64,000 nt of DNA from Morinoia aosen (taxonomy: Eukaryota > Arthropoda > Malacostraca > Amphipoda > Talitridae), in NCBI GenBank assembly GCA_030386875.1, contig CM059572.1, positions 40,917,732 through 40,981,731 of the forward strand. Reading direction: 5' to 3'. A model generated the notes under the pieces. The model did no database searches. It was not told the DNA's origin and saw nothing but the letters and a program-made list of their open reading frames with translations. The position numbers and the translations under genes are program-made. This document shows, piece after piece, positions 1 to 10,735 of this stretch. Every line of letters starts with the position of its first letter. The stretch's first letter is position 1.

Positions 1-660
1 TATTTCATATATGTACGTACCCCTCGTTTTGGGACCAATCGTGCACGTGTTATCTTGCAGGAAAGCATATAAGTAGTACATTTTTCTGCTGCAAACTGGA
101 CTATTTCCCGCATTCCGTCCACGCAGTAACCGTTTTTACAATAATATCATTTGCAGCTCAAAGTTCCAAATAAAAAGTATGTTTAAAAAAAGAAACACTT
201 ATTTTCATTCTACCTGCTTATAACTTTTGATTTTAGTCCAAACATTTCCTGTTTCCAACCACAATATGAATAGATGCTAACAAAGTCAGTCTCGGGTCTC
301 TGAGTGAGACGATGCAGAACAACTACACATAACACAATTCACAGATTGCGCTGCACTGAAGTAATCGGTAAGGGCAAAACACGCTTCAACATAACTCACA
401 ATTATGGTTTTGTTCTTTCATAGGGGGTAAAAAACTGTCTCTATAAAAGCTCATCTAGATATTGCACTTTCACAGTAGGTAAACAAAATGTTTTTCTATT
501 AACACTCAGCTAGATTTTGACTTCCGTTGTGTAAAGAAAACTGTCTTCATAACCGCTCTGCTAAAAACAAATGTTTCAGACTTCTTCTGAGTTCATCTTT
601 TGTGTTCTAGAAATCCAAATGAAATTGTTACACTTTTAAATTGTTACACTTTTAATGTTT
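1..660. other. AT-rich noncoding stretch
   Basis: No open frame of note, no repeat unit and no RNA gene is visible. Only AT-rich sequence with short homopolymer runs is seen up to the start of the foldback element. Confidence 0.6.
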
Positions 661-1393
661 AATCCAACCTAAGTTCAAATTAATCCGAGTCAAGTTCAAA
701 TTAATCCAACCCTCAGTTGAGTAATAAAATGACATAATAATTTGTTTATTTGAGTTTTTTAAGATATGTATCTATTGGATGTTATAAGCAAGACTGATTT
801 CGAGGATTTATTTACACTCAGATATTTATATACGTGAAATTCTACTTTATCACATCGATGAAATCATATACATGCATATACAAAAGGTTATCAATGAACA
901 TGTAGATTTATTCTTTAAAAAAAATATACAAATGCGATTCACTGAGTACTAGTGTACGATTCCGTTTGATTACAATTTATACTTGCACATTACTACCCAG
1001 ATGCATTCTTGCATTAGCAATAAAAATGTTGCCATCCATTTTAATTCCGTGTTAGTCAATGTGAAGAAATGTAGGATCCACTTACAATACACAATAATAA
1101 TACAAGAAACAATGTTTTTAACTTAATACTAATTTTATTTGTATGTGTTCACAGTTCAATATAAAATACTTTCAAGACTTTAATATTCATAAAACGATTA
1201 TTATAAAAGTTATTGAAGTCTTAAAAATATTATACATTGAATTGTAAATAAATATTGAATTGATTGAATCTACATATCGTCCAATGATAATATTTTGTAC
1301 CTGCATGTATTTGATTTCATATATGTGGGAAAGTGGAATTTCAAGTATATAAATACATATGAGTGGATATATATCCTCGAAACCAGTCTTGCT

Positions 1394-1406
1394 TATCTCA
1401 TCCAAT
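1394..1406. repeat. Left target-site duplication of family A copy 1
   Basis: TATCTCATCCAAT, repeated exactly at 1768-1780 on the other side of the retroposon. Confidence 0.85.
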
Positions 1407-1767
1407 TATTATTATTATTATATAAGAAAGTTTTAGCCTCCCTTGACCACGACAAAAATCTTCCAAGAGAGGAAAGAGGAAGGTACCATTTAGTATGGAG
1501 TTGAGGGAACGTGGAATCTATGCACAAGGTGCACAGAATCAGTAAGCTAGGAAAGTAGTTCATGAAACAAGAAAAAAGTTGAAGAAGAAAGTAGTAGGTG
1601 CTGAAAAACAGGACAGCAGTGAACCGAAAAAAGATGGTCCGTAACAAAACAAAAACCTATTTTATTTCAACAAAAGGAAGCCTACCTAACCTTTAGCTCA
1701 GGCCCTCACATAGTCCCCCTGGGAGCGCTAATTCCCATAGATACAATACCTGTATCCCCCTGAGGGG
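1407..1767 (-). mobile_element. SINE-like retroposon, family A copy 1, with target duplication
   Basis: A 361-bp unit read on the minus strand begins CCCCTCAGGGGGATACAGG and ends in an (ATA)n tail next to the left target site. It is bounded by a perfect 13-bp direct repeat TATCTCATCCAAT (1394-1406 and 1768-1780), the mark of target-primed insertion. It lies inside the right arm of the foldback element and is therefore younger than it. Diverged copies occur at 1927-2275, 5612-5935, 7141-7490 and 7735-8062. No clear Pol III A and B boxes are seen, so it could be a SINE or the 3' end of a LINE. Confidence 0.75.
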
Positions 1768-1780
1768 TATCTCATCCAAT
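1768..1780. repeat. Right target-site duplication of family A copy 1
   Basis: TATCTCATCCAAT, identical to 1394-1406. Joining the flanks restores the continuous right arm of the foldback element. Confidence 0.85.
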
Positions 1781-1926
1781 ACATACATATTTAATACAAA
1801 AAACTCAAATTAACAAAGTATTTTGTCCTTTTTTTTTAATTTGAACTTGATTTGGATTAATTTGAACTTGACTCGGATTAATTTGAACTTGACTCGGATT
1901 AATTTGAACTTGACTTATAACCTTTA

Positions 1927-2275
1927 CAAGATGTTCCAAAGACAGAAAGATGGAGTTAATAATAATAGTTTAATACCCATTCAAGATAGAGTTACAGAAG
2001 CGTGTAATCTATGCAGAAAGTGTGTTCCCAAACAAGATTCTTTGCGTATAGAAATAACAAGTTAGGAATGAATTTTATTGAGCGAGATAGAAGTAGGAAA
2101 AAAATTACTCGGTGCTGAAGAGCAGGACAACAGTAAACCTAAGAACGGCCCTTGACAAAAAGCTTATTCTACTTCAACATAAGAAGGCCTACTTATGCTC
2201 AGCATAGGACCTCTTATGTTCTCCCTGAAAGTACTAATTGCCATCCATTTATTTGTATCCTGCTGAGGGGGCGAC
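1927..2275 (-). repeat. Family A copy 2, diverged
   Basis: It follows the same order of blocks as copy 1: AAGATGTTCCAA, AATCTATGCA, GGTGCTGAA.AGCAGGACA.CAGT, and an end near CTGAGGGGG. Many substitutions make it an old copy. It abuts the right arm of the foldback element. Confidence 0.6.
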
Positions 2276-2285
2276 TGTATGCAGC

Positions 2286-4170
2286 TGTCACACGTACAGT
2301 ACATTTGTCTATGCACAACATAGGTACCCACTGGTATATTATGACACACCCTCTATTTTTCTCATCAAAGTTAGATGTCAGAGAAATCAACGTACATCAC
2401 GCAATCTTTCATGGTGAACTACAGTACACGTACTGTCTAAAGTAAAAATCTCTGAAAAAAGCATATCATCTTTAGAATTTTACATCATTTCTCCCCAGGA
2501 AAAGCAGAGAAGTTCACAGAGTGAGTATTCCCTCGAATCAGCAATGGACGCCGGGAGGGTATAGGCAAGAACGTTTGTTTTGACTGTAGCGAGGTAAGTC
2601 GGCTTCGCAGAAATCTGTTTACCGCTCTTCAGGGCCAGCCATCCTCGTTTGAAATTCTTCAAACTCTCAGAACTTCTGAAAATTTTAGGTCCCCGTGGGA
2701 GAAGATTTCTCGTATAAATTCTTTGATCCCGTAGAAATAGTCTCGCGTCACCTTTGCAAGTAAATATGAGCTATGCGATACCGCTCGACTGCTTCGAGAA
2801 CTTCATGAATGACGAAGTTACGCAGCAGTGAAGCGAAATTATTTATCTCCGCCACCGATTTTTTTCCCCCAAGATTTGCATTGTGGATTCAGTAGTAATA
2901 ATGGCTCGAAAGGAAACTAAAAGAGAAATGAGGAAAATCAGCTTAACGCCTAAAATCCCACTGTAAACCATTAAGGGTTTACTTACTTTTTGTCGTAATA
3001 TTTCAACGTAGAGAATAAAAGTAGTTACGTTCTAAGTCTCATCAATATGCGTAATAAGAACTCATGAATTTATCATGTACACTTTGAGCTGAATACTATG
3101 TTTTCCTGGAAAAATGAATAAATCAGATTGATTATCTAAAAGAACATGATTATTCGTGTGCGATACAAATCGTTTTTAGTAAAGTAAAAACTCTTGTGCG
3201 GATATAAAAAAAATCGCAAGGCGATGTCAGTGAAGCCTGAAAACGGGTAAAAGAACAAGTAAATCGAATCGTTCTTATTTAAGTTTCCATTGCACTCAAT
3301 GTAATTCTTCGAGTCCAGCTCCGTACTGCTTGAAGCTGGTCAGACAAAGTACATTATTGTATCGACGAGAATTTCAGCAAAAACTAAAAGCACTGCTCTG
3401 TAGCGCGATTTCCGTGGTCAGGCAATTTGCACTCTGTGCTGCAAGGCCTATCGGTTTCCCATTGCCGTTGCATTTATTTTACAACCGCAGAAAACTCACT
3501 CAGAATTCTTCGGACGCTTCCACTGCTAGCCCTCTTATCAGAGCCACAAACGCCAAGCGTTGAATAAAAACTCAACAGCGAATCGTTTTCGGATTTCATT
3601 TAAATTTTATCCGTCCTAAGCAGAGGAAGGTCGGTCATGCGTGTGGGAAGCATCAAAGCTTCTGCGATTGCCCTTCAAAACCACTGCCAAAAATCGCCCG
3701 TCCAGAAAATCTTCGAAAAAGCATTTCTCTTGCCGAAGAAGAGCTCATAATGTGCAAAAAGTTGAGGCCTTAACACAACGAGTCCTGAAAACGGAATCTG
3801 CATTATCATTTGAGATTTTGAGCTTCATTTAAAGCGCATTAAAAGCATGAAAAAATTTGGAAGAAATATGAAATATAAATACTTGTTGCTCAACTGCAAG
3901 TCATGTGAGAAAACCTTCCAGCAAATGATTATTATTTGAAACCTATCTGACGCTGCATTTCAGTAAGCAGCATCAGCTTTCGCTGCAAAACCAGTAACAC
4001 TAAACTTCCGTATAACACCAGACTACATAAGCATTGTAAAGAGTTCGATACCTCAATGTGACGTTTGACAGTAAATTGCCGTCAAAATTTCGACGGTTCG
4101 TAAATGCTAACTAAAGCCTTTGTACTTTTACAGCCAGTGCCAGCGCATTACCATAAAGTCTGGTGAGCTT
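2286..4170. other. Noncoding stretch, two slightly GC-richer pockets
   Basis: Nothing recognised. Pockets at about 2480-2680 and 3310-3560 are less AT-rich than their surroundings and hold open frames of 60 and 77 codons with no recognisable domain. They could be old exons, old transposon pieces or chance. Confidence 0.45.
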
Positions 4171-4382
4171 GCAAACGCGTTTACAGATCCTTGCATTGAT
4201 TAAGCAAAGGGATGTTTTTAGGAGGCACTCAAGTAATTATTGTGGAGCGCGACGTGTGCAGTGTTTGATGTGCAGAGGCTGGCGCTCGCAGCGACGGCTG
4301 ATCTCAGATGGACGGCGCGGGCTTTGCATAATCGCTCATTGCAATTAGTGCAGCCAGCCACTCAAAAGTCCCGCTCAAAATA
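4171..4382 (+). repeat. 212-bp repeat B, copy 1
   Basis: From GCAAACGCGTTTACA to CCCGCTCAAAAT this segment is nearly identical to the reverse complement of 29016-29227. It is GC-richer than its surroundings. Similarity stops sharply at both ends and the flanks are unrelated, so this is an interspersed repeat rather than a larger duplication. No tail, target duplication or terminal repeat is visible. A 58-residue stretch is conserved in translation between the copies, but this simply follows from their near identity. Confidence 0.7.
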
Positions 4383-5611
4383 TCCCTCACGTAGACACAA
4401 GGCTCGAGCCATCGCATGAATATCAAGTAGATGTCGTTCCGAAATGAGAAAAAGTGCTTGTCTCTTAAATTGACGACGTTAAGGAAAGATTAGACCGTAG
4501 TAATTAGATTGACTGTTTGCCGAGGCCTAGAGTCTCACAAGCTGATTTTGAAGATCCGGGCTTTAGCAGCATGAGTCTTAGTAAGGAATGAAAAATAGTC
4601 CCTGCTGGAATTGAGAAGCTGATTTGAACTCCCTGGAAGTACGAAGCAAGAACTACAAAACTCGAGTCGGATACGGAACCGACATGAAGTATGTTTGTGC
4701 GTTGCTCTGCGAGACAAGCGCAATGCATGAGGAATACTGAGCAGGGCTTCGGAAACACAGGAAAGCTTTAAGTTATGAGTATGAGAGAAGGGCATCTGAG
4801 AAGAGGAGTGCCTGCACTCTTCTGAAAGACGGCAAAAAATTGGAGCTGTACAACACACACGCTGCTGGTCAAGGGAAAAAAGATTGCGCAAAGAAAAGAA
4901 AACGTTTTACCTTGCACTGGAAGTGAACTCAACAAAATTCTTTCTGAATTAGAAAATTTGTATTTTAAAACCAGGAGACTGATCCTACCTGAAAAATAAT
5001 ATGCACTTTAACAAATAGCGAAATATAAGCGTATAAGTTGACGACTGAATTCCAATATCGAACTTGAACGTCACTAGATAGGTTCCCTTCTAGCATAAAG
5101 TGTGCTCGTAGATTTAGAACACAGTTTTCATCGAACAAAACTTTCTCAAATGCAACAAAAAATTCTCGAGAGCCTCACCAGCAGTCTTTTACAGAAGTTA
5201 TAATTTATCAGAGCGCAGACGTGACTTGAAATGGAGAAGGAAGAACTTTTTTGGTCTGACAATCGAACGGAATAAAGAAGATTGGAATGCGTACAAATAG
5301 ATACATGCAGAAGTGGAATTATAAAAATAATAATCCTCAAGATGCCCGAAATACCCAAACAGCTTGCTACTCACTAGAGTAACTAAAATTTTGAGCAATT
5401 AATATTAACATTTTTGCCTTTATCTGTTCCATTTGAAGTTCAAAGCGTCGCATTCATTTGGCTTGCGATGGTTTGAGTCATCGCAGGGAGTGCTTAGCGC
5501 AAAAAGTAGTGGGAAGATGAAGTAGGTACAGAACTTACAGATCGCATTCCTGCAAGAGGTCTTGTGTTTGCACTGTACATCAGCCTCATCTGATTGATTA
5601 TAAGTTACTTT
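4383..5611. other. Noncoding stretch
   Basis: Short overlapping open frames on the minus strand (up to 118 codons, 4535-4891) have no recognisable domain. Nothing else is seen. Confidence 0.45.
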
Positions 5612-5935
5612 AAGCCTTCCTAACCTTAACAAAGGTGTTGCCAAAAAAGGAAGTAGGAAAGTACCACATAGCACACCATTTAAGGAACTGAGAATCTATG
5701 CACAAGGTGTGTCCCCTCACCCTACGCATAAGAACAGTAATGTTGAAAAAATTTAAGAAACAGGATAGAGGTTTGAAAAAAGCAATAGGCGCTGAATGAA
5801 AGAACAGCAGTGAAGCGAATAAAGGTGACCCATGACAAATAAAAACAATTCCATTTTAACAAAATGAGGGCCTTCCTAACTTTGAGCCGGGACCTCACAT
5901 CTCACTCCTGAAAGTGTTAATTCCGACAAATTTAT
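5612..5935 (-). repeat. Family A copy 3, diverged
   Basis: It shares the ordered blocks CCTTCCTAACC.TAACAAAG, ATCTATGCACAAGGTG, AGGCGCTGAA, CAGCAGTGAA.CGAA and GGCCTTCCTAAC with copies 1 and 5. It is too diverged for a tail or target duplication to be seen. Confidence 0.6.
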
Positions 5936-6060
5936 TAGTTGCATTAGCCCCGAAATGCTACAAATTTGTTTGAAAATACATATTTTTCAGCATTACTATG
6001 GGGAAAGTATTTTGTTTAGTACTGAACATTTTGACGACGAACATCAAGAACATCCCTTCA

Positions 6061-6245
6061 TGATTCATTTTGAGAAAAAATCAATCATTTAAGAATATTC
6101 CTTTTTATCAGAAGCCGGATTAATTTTCAGGGAAAATCAAACAACGAGAATATTCCTTTCATCAGAAGCCAGATTTATTTTGAGAAGAAATCAAACAACA
6201 AGAATATCTCTCTTTATCAGAAGCCGGATTCATTTTGAGAAGAAA
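6061..6245. repeat. Tandem repeat, about 55 bp x 3
   Basis: Three adjacent imperfect copies each contain TTTTGAGAA.AAATCAA, AGAATAT and TATCAGAAGCC.GAT. They start near 6061, 6120 and 6175, and a partial fourth runs to 6245. Confidence 0.7.
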
Positions 6246-7140
6246 AATTGTGTAGCTTGTCTAGCTTCCACCGAAACAGCACCCCGTCAAAATATTTAAA
6301 GGACGAGTTAAACCAAAAAAAAACAGAGATAAACTACGTCAGGTACAAGTGGAGTGCAGCTCTCATACATTACACTCGGCTAATTAGAGGCATTCCTAAC
6401 GGTCACCTCCACAACCTATGACGAGGGCCAAGCTAACGCCGGAAGTTTACGATTCTTTAGCCGTGGTGTAAATAGAAATTTTAAACAATAACGCAGGCTT
6501 CATTCTTGTATTCTATAATAAAAGAATCACTGAATGTAGCATATGAAAAGCACTGAGGTTCATTGGATGAGTAGAGATACACAAGTTTAATGTCACTCGG
6601 CCCTCGATCAGAGTACCGAAAACAAGCTCGTTGAAGCCAACTCGCAATAAAGCGTTACATTACGCCGGCATTCTCCAGTGACGGATGGCATTTAAGACGA
6701 AAGGCCTCCGCCATTGCCGTACAGTAAAAATACAGGCCTTATGTTTCGCGCCAGGGGAAAAATGACAAAGTTTTGCGAAACAAAGGTCATGATAATAAAG
6801 CGAGCAACAAAGCGGCAGTTTTCGGGCGCAGAGGAAACGGCAGAAACCTTCCCATTTCCCTCCAGTCATCAGGCCTCTTAAAGCTGGACACTGAAAAGTG
6901 CTCAGAACATTGCCTGTTGTTGATGCTTCTTGTAAACCGGGGTGATGATTTCTTCGATAGGATGATATGTTTCATAGTTGTACGTTTGATTAGGATGAGT
7001 TCAATCATTAAACGACATTGATTAGGCGTCTAAGTATTATGGTTCCAAATAACATGCAATAATTTAACAGGCATTCAATTATTATGCGTTCAATTGTAAT
7101 ACATCCATCAATTCACACGTTCAATGACTGCTTGAGGATA
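6246..7140. other. Noncoding stretch
   Basis: Two overlapping frames of 69-82 codons lie on opposite strands near 6660-7021 with no recognisable domain. No RNA gene or repeat is seen. Confidence 0.4.
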
Positions 7141-7490
7141 AGTTAGATTTAGCGTCCATCACAACAACAAAGATGTTCAAAGAGAGGAAGGATGAAGGCT
7201 CCATTTAGTATGGAGTTAAAAGAAACTCGGAATTGATGCACAGGGTCGCGTACGCAAAGAAACAGCAAGTTGAGAAGGAAGGTTAAGAAACAAGATAAAA
7301 GCTGAAGAAGAAAGTCAGAGGTACTGAAAAACAGGATCGCAGTGAACCGAAAAGAAATGATCCATAACAGAACAAAAACCAATTTAGTTCAACAAAAAGA
7401 AGGCCTTCGTATCACTCAGCTCGTACCTCATATTTTCATCCTGGGAGTGCTAATTCCCACTGATGCAATAGTTGTATCCCCCTGAGGGGA
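7141..7490 (-). repeat. Family A copy 4
   Basis: This copy keeps the 5' module (minus strand CCCCTCAGGGGGATACAAC, then GTGGGAATTAGC) and the internal blocks, with CAACAAAGATGTTC near its 3' end. It lacks a clear (ATA)n tail. It sits about 250 bp from copy 5 in the same orientation. Confidence 0.7.
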
Positions 7491-7734
7491 TTCACACGTT
7501 CAACCGCAAAATTTTCAGTTTTTATACTCGCATGCTCTTTCTAATGCTTTAAGTCACAATACGTTCAGTTATCATGCAATCAGTTATTTTAACGCGCAAT
7601 TAAAGAGTACAAACATTTTAGCTCATAACATAAGCGTCACGAGAGATTCGTAAAGGCTTCATTTATCGCAACCACTTAGTTTCATAACAGACTAAGAACT
7701 GGTGACTAAACATCAGCGGGAGGAACTGACTGTG

Positions 7735-8062
7735 TTATTATTATTATTATATAAGAAAGTTTTAGCCTCCCTTAACCACGACAAAGATGTTCCAAGAGAG
7801 GAAAGAGGAAGGCACCATTTTGTATGGAGTTGAGGGAACGCGGAATCTATGCACAAGGTGCACAGAGACAGTAAGCTAGGAAAGAAGTTCATGAAACAAG
7901 AAAAAAGTTGAAGAAGAAAGTAGTAGGTGCTGAAAAACAGGACAGCAGTGAACCGAAAAAAGATGGTCCGTAACAAAACAAAACCTATTTTATTACAACA
8001 AAAGGAAGCCTACCTAACCTTTAGCTCAGGCCCTCACATTGTTCCCCCGGGAGCGCTAATTT
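7735..8062 (-). repeat. Family A copy 5, 5'-truncated
   Basis: Very similar to copy 1, including the (ATA)n tail at its left end (7735-7752). It stops at GGAGCGCTAATT and lacks the CCCCTCAGGGG module, as expected for a 5'-truncated target-primed insertion. No exact target duplication was found. An AAAG-type run (about 8062-8090) follows. Confidence 0.75.
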
Positions 8063-8399
8063 AAAAGAAAGAAAAAGAAAGAAAAACAGTATATTTCCAA
8101 TAGAGATGGTACAAAAGTACCATCATTGGTTTTTAAAATCTCTTAAAATTAATACACTTAGATGATACACACACACGAGTATTGTAAAACTCGTGTCACT
8201 AGTCGAAAATAAATGATTGAGGGCAATGTACTCCTAATCTTGCTTAATCTACATTTGATAATACATGTAATGATAATTATAAGAGACAACACAATTTCAT
8301 GGACGATGCATTTTCATTGAGGTGAAAACACTTTTGACAGTTTACATGTACATGACATAAAACTTCGCAATTCTTGATGCCAGGAAATAATACATGAAT

Positions 8400-9660
8400 C
8401 GCTTGTTTCGGCCAATGTTCAAAAGTGTCATTTTAAGGAAGCATGAAAAAAAAAAATATATATATATATACATCCGTATACGTATACATATACACACATA
8501 TATATATATTCATACATATATATGCATGTACATATACACACATACATATCCATGTATACACGTACACATAAGCATGAGGACCAAGAAGATAATAAGTTTT
8601 GTATTTCTAATCCAACAATTTTAACATAGCGGTCATTAGTTGATAAGCATTTTATTTAAACAAAAAGTGGATGATCGCACAACAAATGTATAGTTTTTAC
8701 ATGAATGCTTTACAATAATAAAGAGATGACGAGTTAGGTAATGTTACAAGTTGAGAGTGAACAGAAAAAAGACCATTATCTCTAGTAAAATGCTAGTTGT
8801 CAGTCTAGTACACACATGTGTGCATATATACACGCAAATATATACATATACACATGCACGCACATAATTACACCAAACTCGTAAGGATACACAAATGCAT
8901 TTCTATGCATCGAGGCAATACATACGCATTCTATTTAGTGTCATACGCACAGCGTGCACACGTACAGATATCTACAAGTAAGCATGTGCGCGAATATCAG
9001 CGTAAACCAGTCAGTATAAACCAGAAATTCCAATCGAGGGAAACGGAGAAAATATCTTTTATTATCGCATGAATTTTATAAAATTTCGTACTACAAATAG
9101 TGGCACAAAACAGTCTACCTAAGTCTGAAACATGAATACGATTGTGGGACGTGAATAAGAAAGAAAACATTAATGTCCTATATAGGTTTCATATTAGAAA
9201 AGAAAAAAAAATCTCATTATCTTTGAAATATGGCGCAAATTGTCGGCAATTGATAAACAGACATAGGTATCACATTATTATAAGCATATAACTATAAGCG
9301 TAATACTGCAGTATAAATGGGTGATCACACAACGAATTTATTGCTTTTTTTACATGGTTTCTTTACAATTTCATATTAGAAAGAAAATCACATTATCTTT
9401 GTAATATGGTGCAGAATGTCTGCAATTGATAAACACACACACACACACACGTAGGTACCATGACGGTCTAATTTGATGCTTGCACAGAAATGGAGAGGAA
9501 TGACATAAAATGCAACCTTCAACTGGTTTATCTACTCTAGTGCACACAGGTGTACGTGCACATACGCACACCCATATGCCCACATACACCTATATACGTA
9601 CACACATATTCAAGTAAGCATGTTTGCAAACGGCAGCGTATAGGCGATCAAATCACACTA
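8400..9660. repeat. CA/TA-rich zone of partly duplicated units
   Basis: TA and CA microsatellite runs (8453-8575, 8813-8870, a pure AC run at 9434-9452, 9540-9612) alternate with unique blocks that recur. TGATCGCACAACAAATGTAT (about 8672) is matched near 9322. TCATATTAGAAA..ATCTTTG.AATATGG and GCAATTGATAAACA (9190-9262) recur at 9372-9436. CAAGTAAGCATG recurs near 8974 and 9611. This points to two or three units of several hundred bases. The open frames here are microsatellite translations. Confidence 0.6.
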
Positions 9661-9689
9661 CCTACGCATACTCTAAAACTGTTTTGTGA

Positions 9690-10025
9690 TATCTTGTATT
9701 ATAAAACAATAAGCGAGGGAGGTTATTGAGCAATGGAGATACCAGGCAAATGAGATTCGACAGTACTTATTTTGTGTGTTCTGTAACTAAGAATTATTCT
9801 TGAGACACTAGATGACGAGTTATTTTGGCTTTAAATTCTCTCGGTCTTTGAGGGACTTTAATACTCAGGGGAAGTTTGTTCCACAGTAAAGCGCCTGATA
9901 TGGACAGAGCCTTCTGCCCTAAGTGAGATGAACGATAGTTGACTAAGACATTATTGTTTCTATTCGGTTTTTGATTGGTTACAGATAATTCCCATAGATT
10001 CAACAGTTGTATCCCCCTGAGGGGA
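9690..10025 (-). mobile_element. LINE 3' fragment (end of reverse-transcriptase ORF)
   Basis: The minus-strand frame ending with a stop at 9794 reads GQKALSISGALLWNKLP.SIK..RPREFKAKI, the usual C-terminal tail of non-LTR (LINE) reverse-transcriptase ORFs, with the conserved LWN.LP core. The catalytic region is absent, so this is a 5'-truncated dead copy. At its 5' side the fragment carries a 37-bp module nearly identical to the 5' end of family A (CCCCTCAGGGGGATACA, then ATCTATGGGAATTA). The clade cannot be set from this tail alone. Confidence 0.6.
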
Positions 10026-10029
10026 ACTG

Positions 10030-10570
10030 ACTGTGTCTGTCATGATGCTGAAAATACTTCGTTTCGATAGCATTTCATTTACAGGGTCGTCTCCTTCAAC
10101 TAATCCAGATTTCGGTTTTGTTTTAAAATTATGACGGAAGTAATTGCGCAAATTATTCATGAATTAATCAATATTTCAAAGTGAATAATGGGTTCGCAGG
10201 CCAAAGCTGAACATTAGCTGGTCTTAATAGGCTTGTGGAATTAACTATCATCCAGAGTATTGTTTGTTCCCTCCAGTTATGTGGACAAATATTTAACAAT
10301 TGCAAACATGCATAGAGTATTCAAGGATAAACCGGCTCTGAAATTCCAGCTCCAATTAAGTTCAGCATTGAGTTAAAAACAGCAAGAAAGGTAGACTTTA
10401 CCAAGGCATTGCGCAGCGTTCCGAAGCTGAATGTTGTTGATTCATGGAACCGATATCAAATAAACCCTTACAGGAAATGCGCGACAGATGCTATTGAAGT
10501 CAATGTAGAAAGATTTCTTGTTTAGAATGCATATTGATTTCCAAAAAAGTACTCGACGTTTATTAATTGC
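10030..10570. other. Noncoding stretch
   Basis: Nothing recognised. A minus-strand frame of 66 codons at 9960-10160 runs through the LINE/family A junction and is probably chance. Confidence 0.5.
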
Positions 10571-10735
10571 ATTTTTGGTAAGCCAATGCACCGGCGAAAA
10601 AAACAACTCATGTTGAGAAGAGACTTTTTTGATCCGCCAATGAACGGGTAAAAAAACAGTAACTCATGTTGAGGAGAGACGTTTTTTGGTTAGCGAATGC
10701 ACTGACAAAAGAAGCAACTCACGTTCAATTTTTTG
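10571..10735. repeat. Degenerate tandem repeat, about 55 bp x 3
   Basis: TTTTTTGGT/GATC, then GC.AATG.AC.G, AACTCATGTTGAG and AGAGAC recur starting near 10571, 10625 and 10682, with the start of a fourth unit near 10729. Confidence 0.6.

Larger units (their letters stand above)
661..1917. mobile_element. Foldback (long inverted-repeat) element, interrupted by a retroposon
   Basis: The left arm (about 661-910) reappears as its reverse complement in the right arm (about 1268-1406 plus 1768-1917). Both arms carry the block ATAAGCAAGACTG..TTCGAGGAT and a run of 21-bp subrepeats (AATTTGAACTTGACTCGGAT): four copies in the right arm at about 1838-1917 and about two in the left. The arms are diverged, so the element is not young. 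The right arm is split by a SINE-like insertion at 1407-1767. No transposase frame is seen, so this is a non-autonomous foldback or MITE-like element of unknown superfamily. Outer ends are uncertain by tens of bases. Confidence 0.7.

Noticed and set aside
1393-1647. A hydrophobic 84-codon frame, with a near copy at 7713-7976
   Set aside because: Both are antisense readings through copies of the SINE-like family A, so their similarity is due to the repeat.
4163-4348. A 61-codon protein conserved at 29049-29267
   Set aside because: The conservation reflects the near-identical 212-bp repeat; no independent sign of coding, such as an excess of synonymous change, can be seen.
8394-8624. A 76-codon Tyr/Ile/His-rich frame
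   Set aside because: Encoded by a TA/CA microsatellite.
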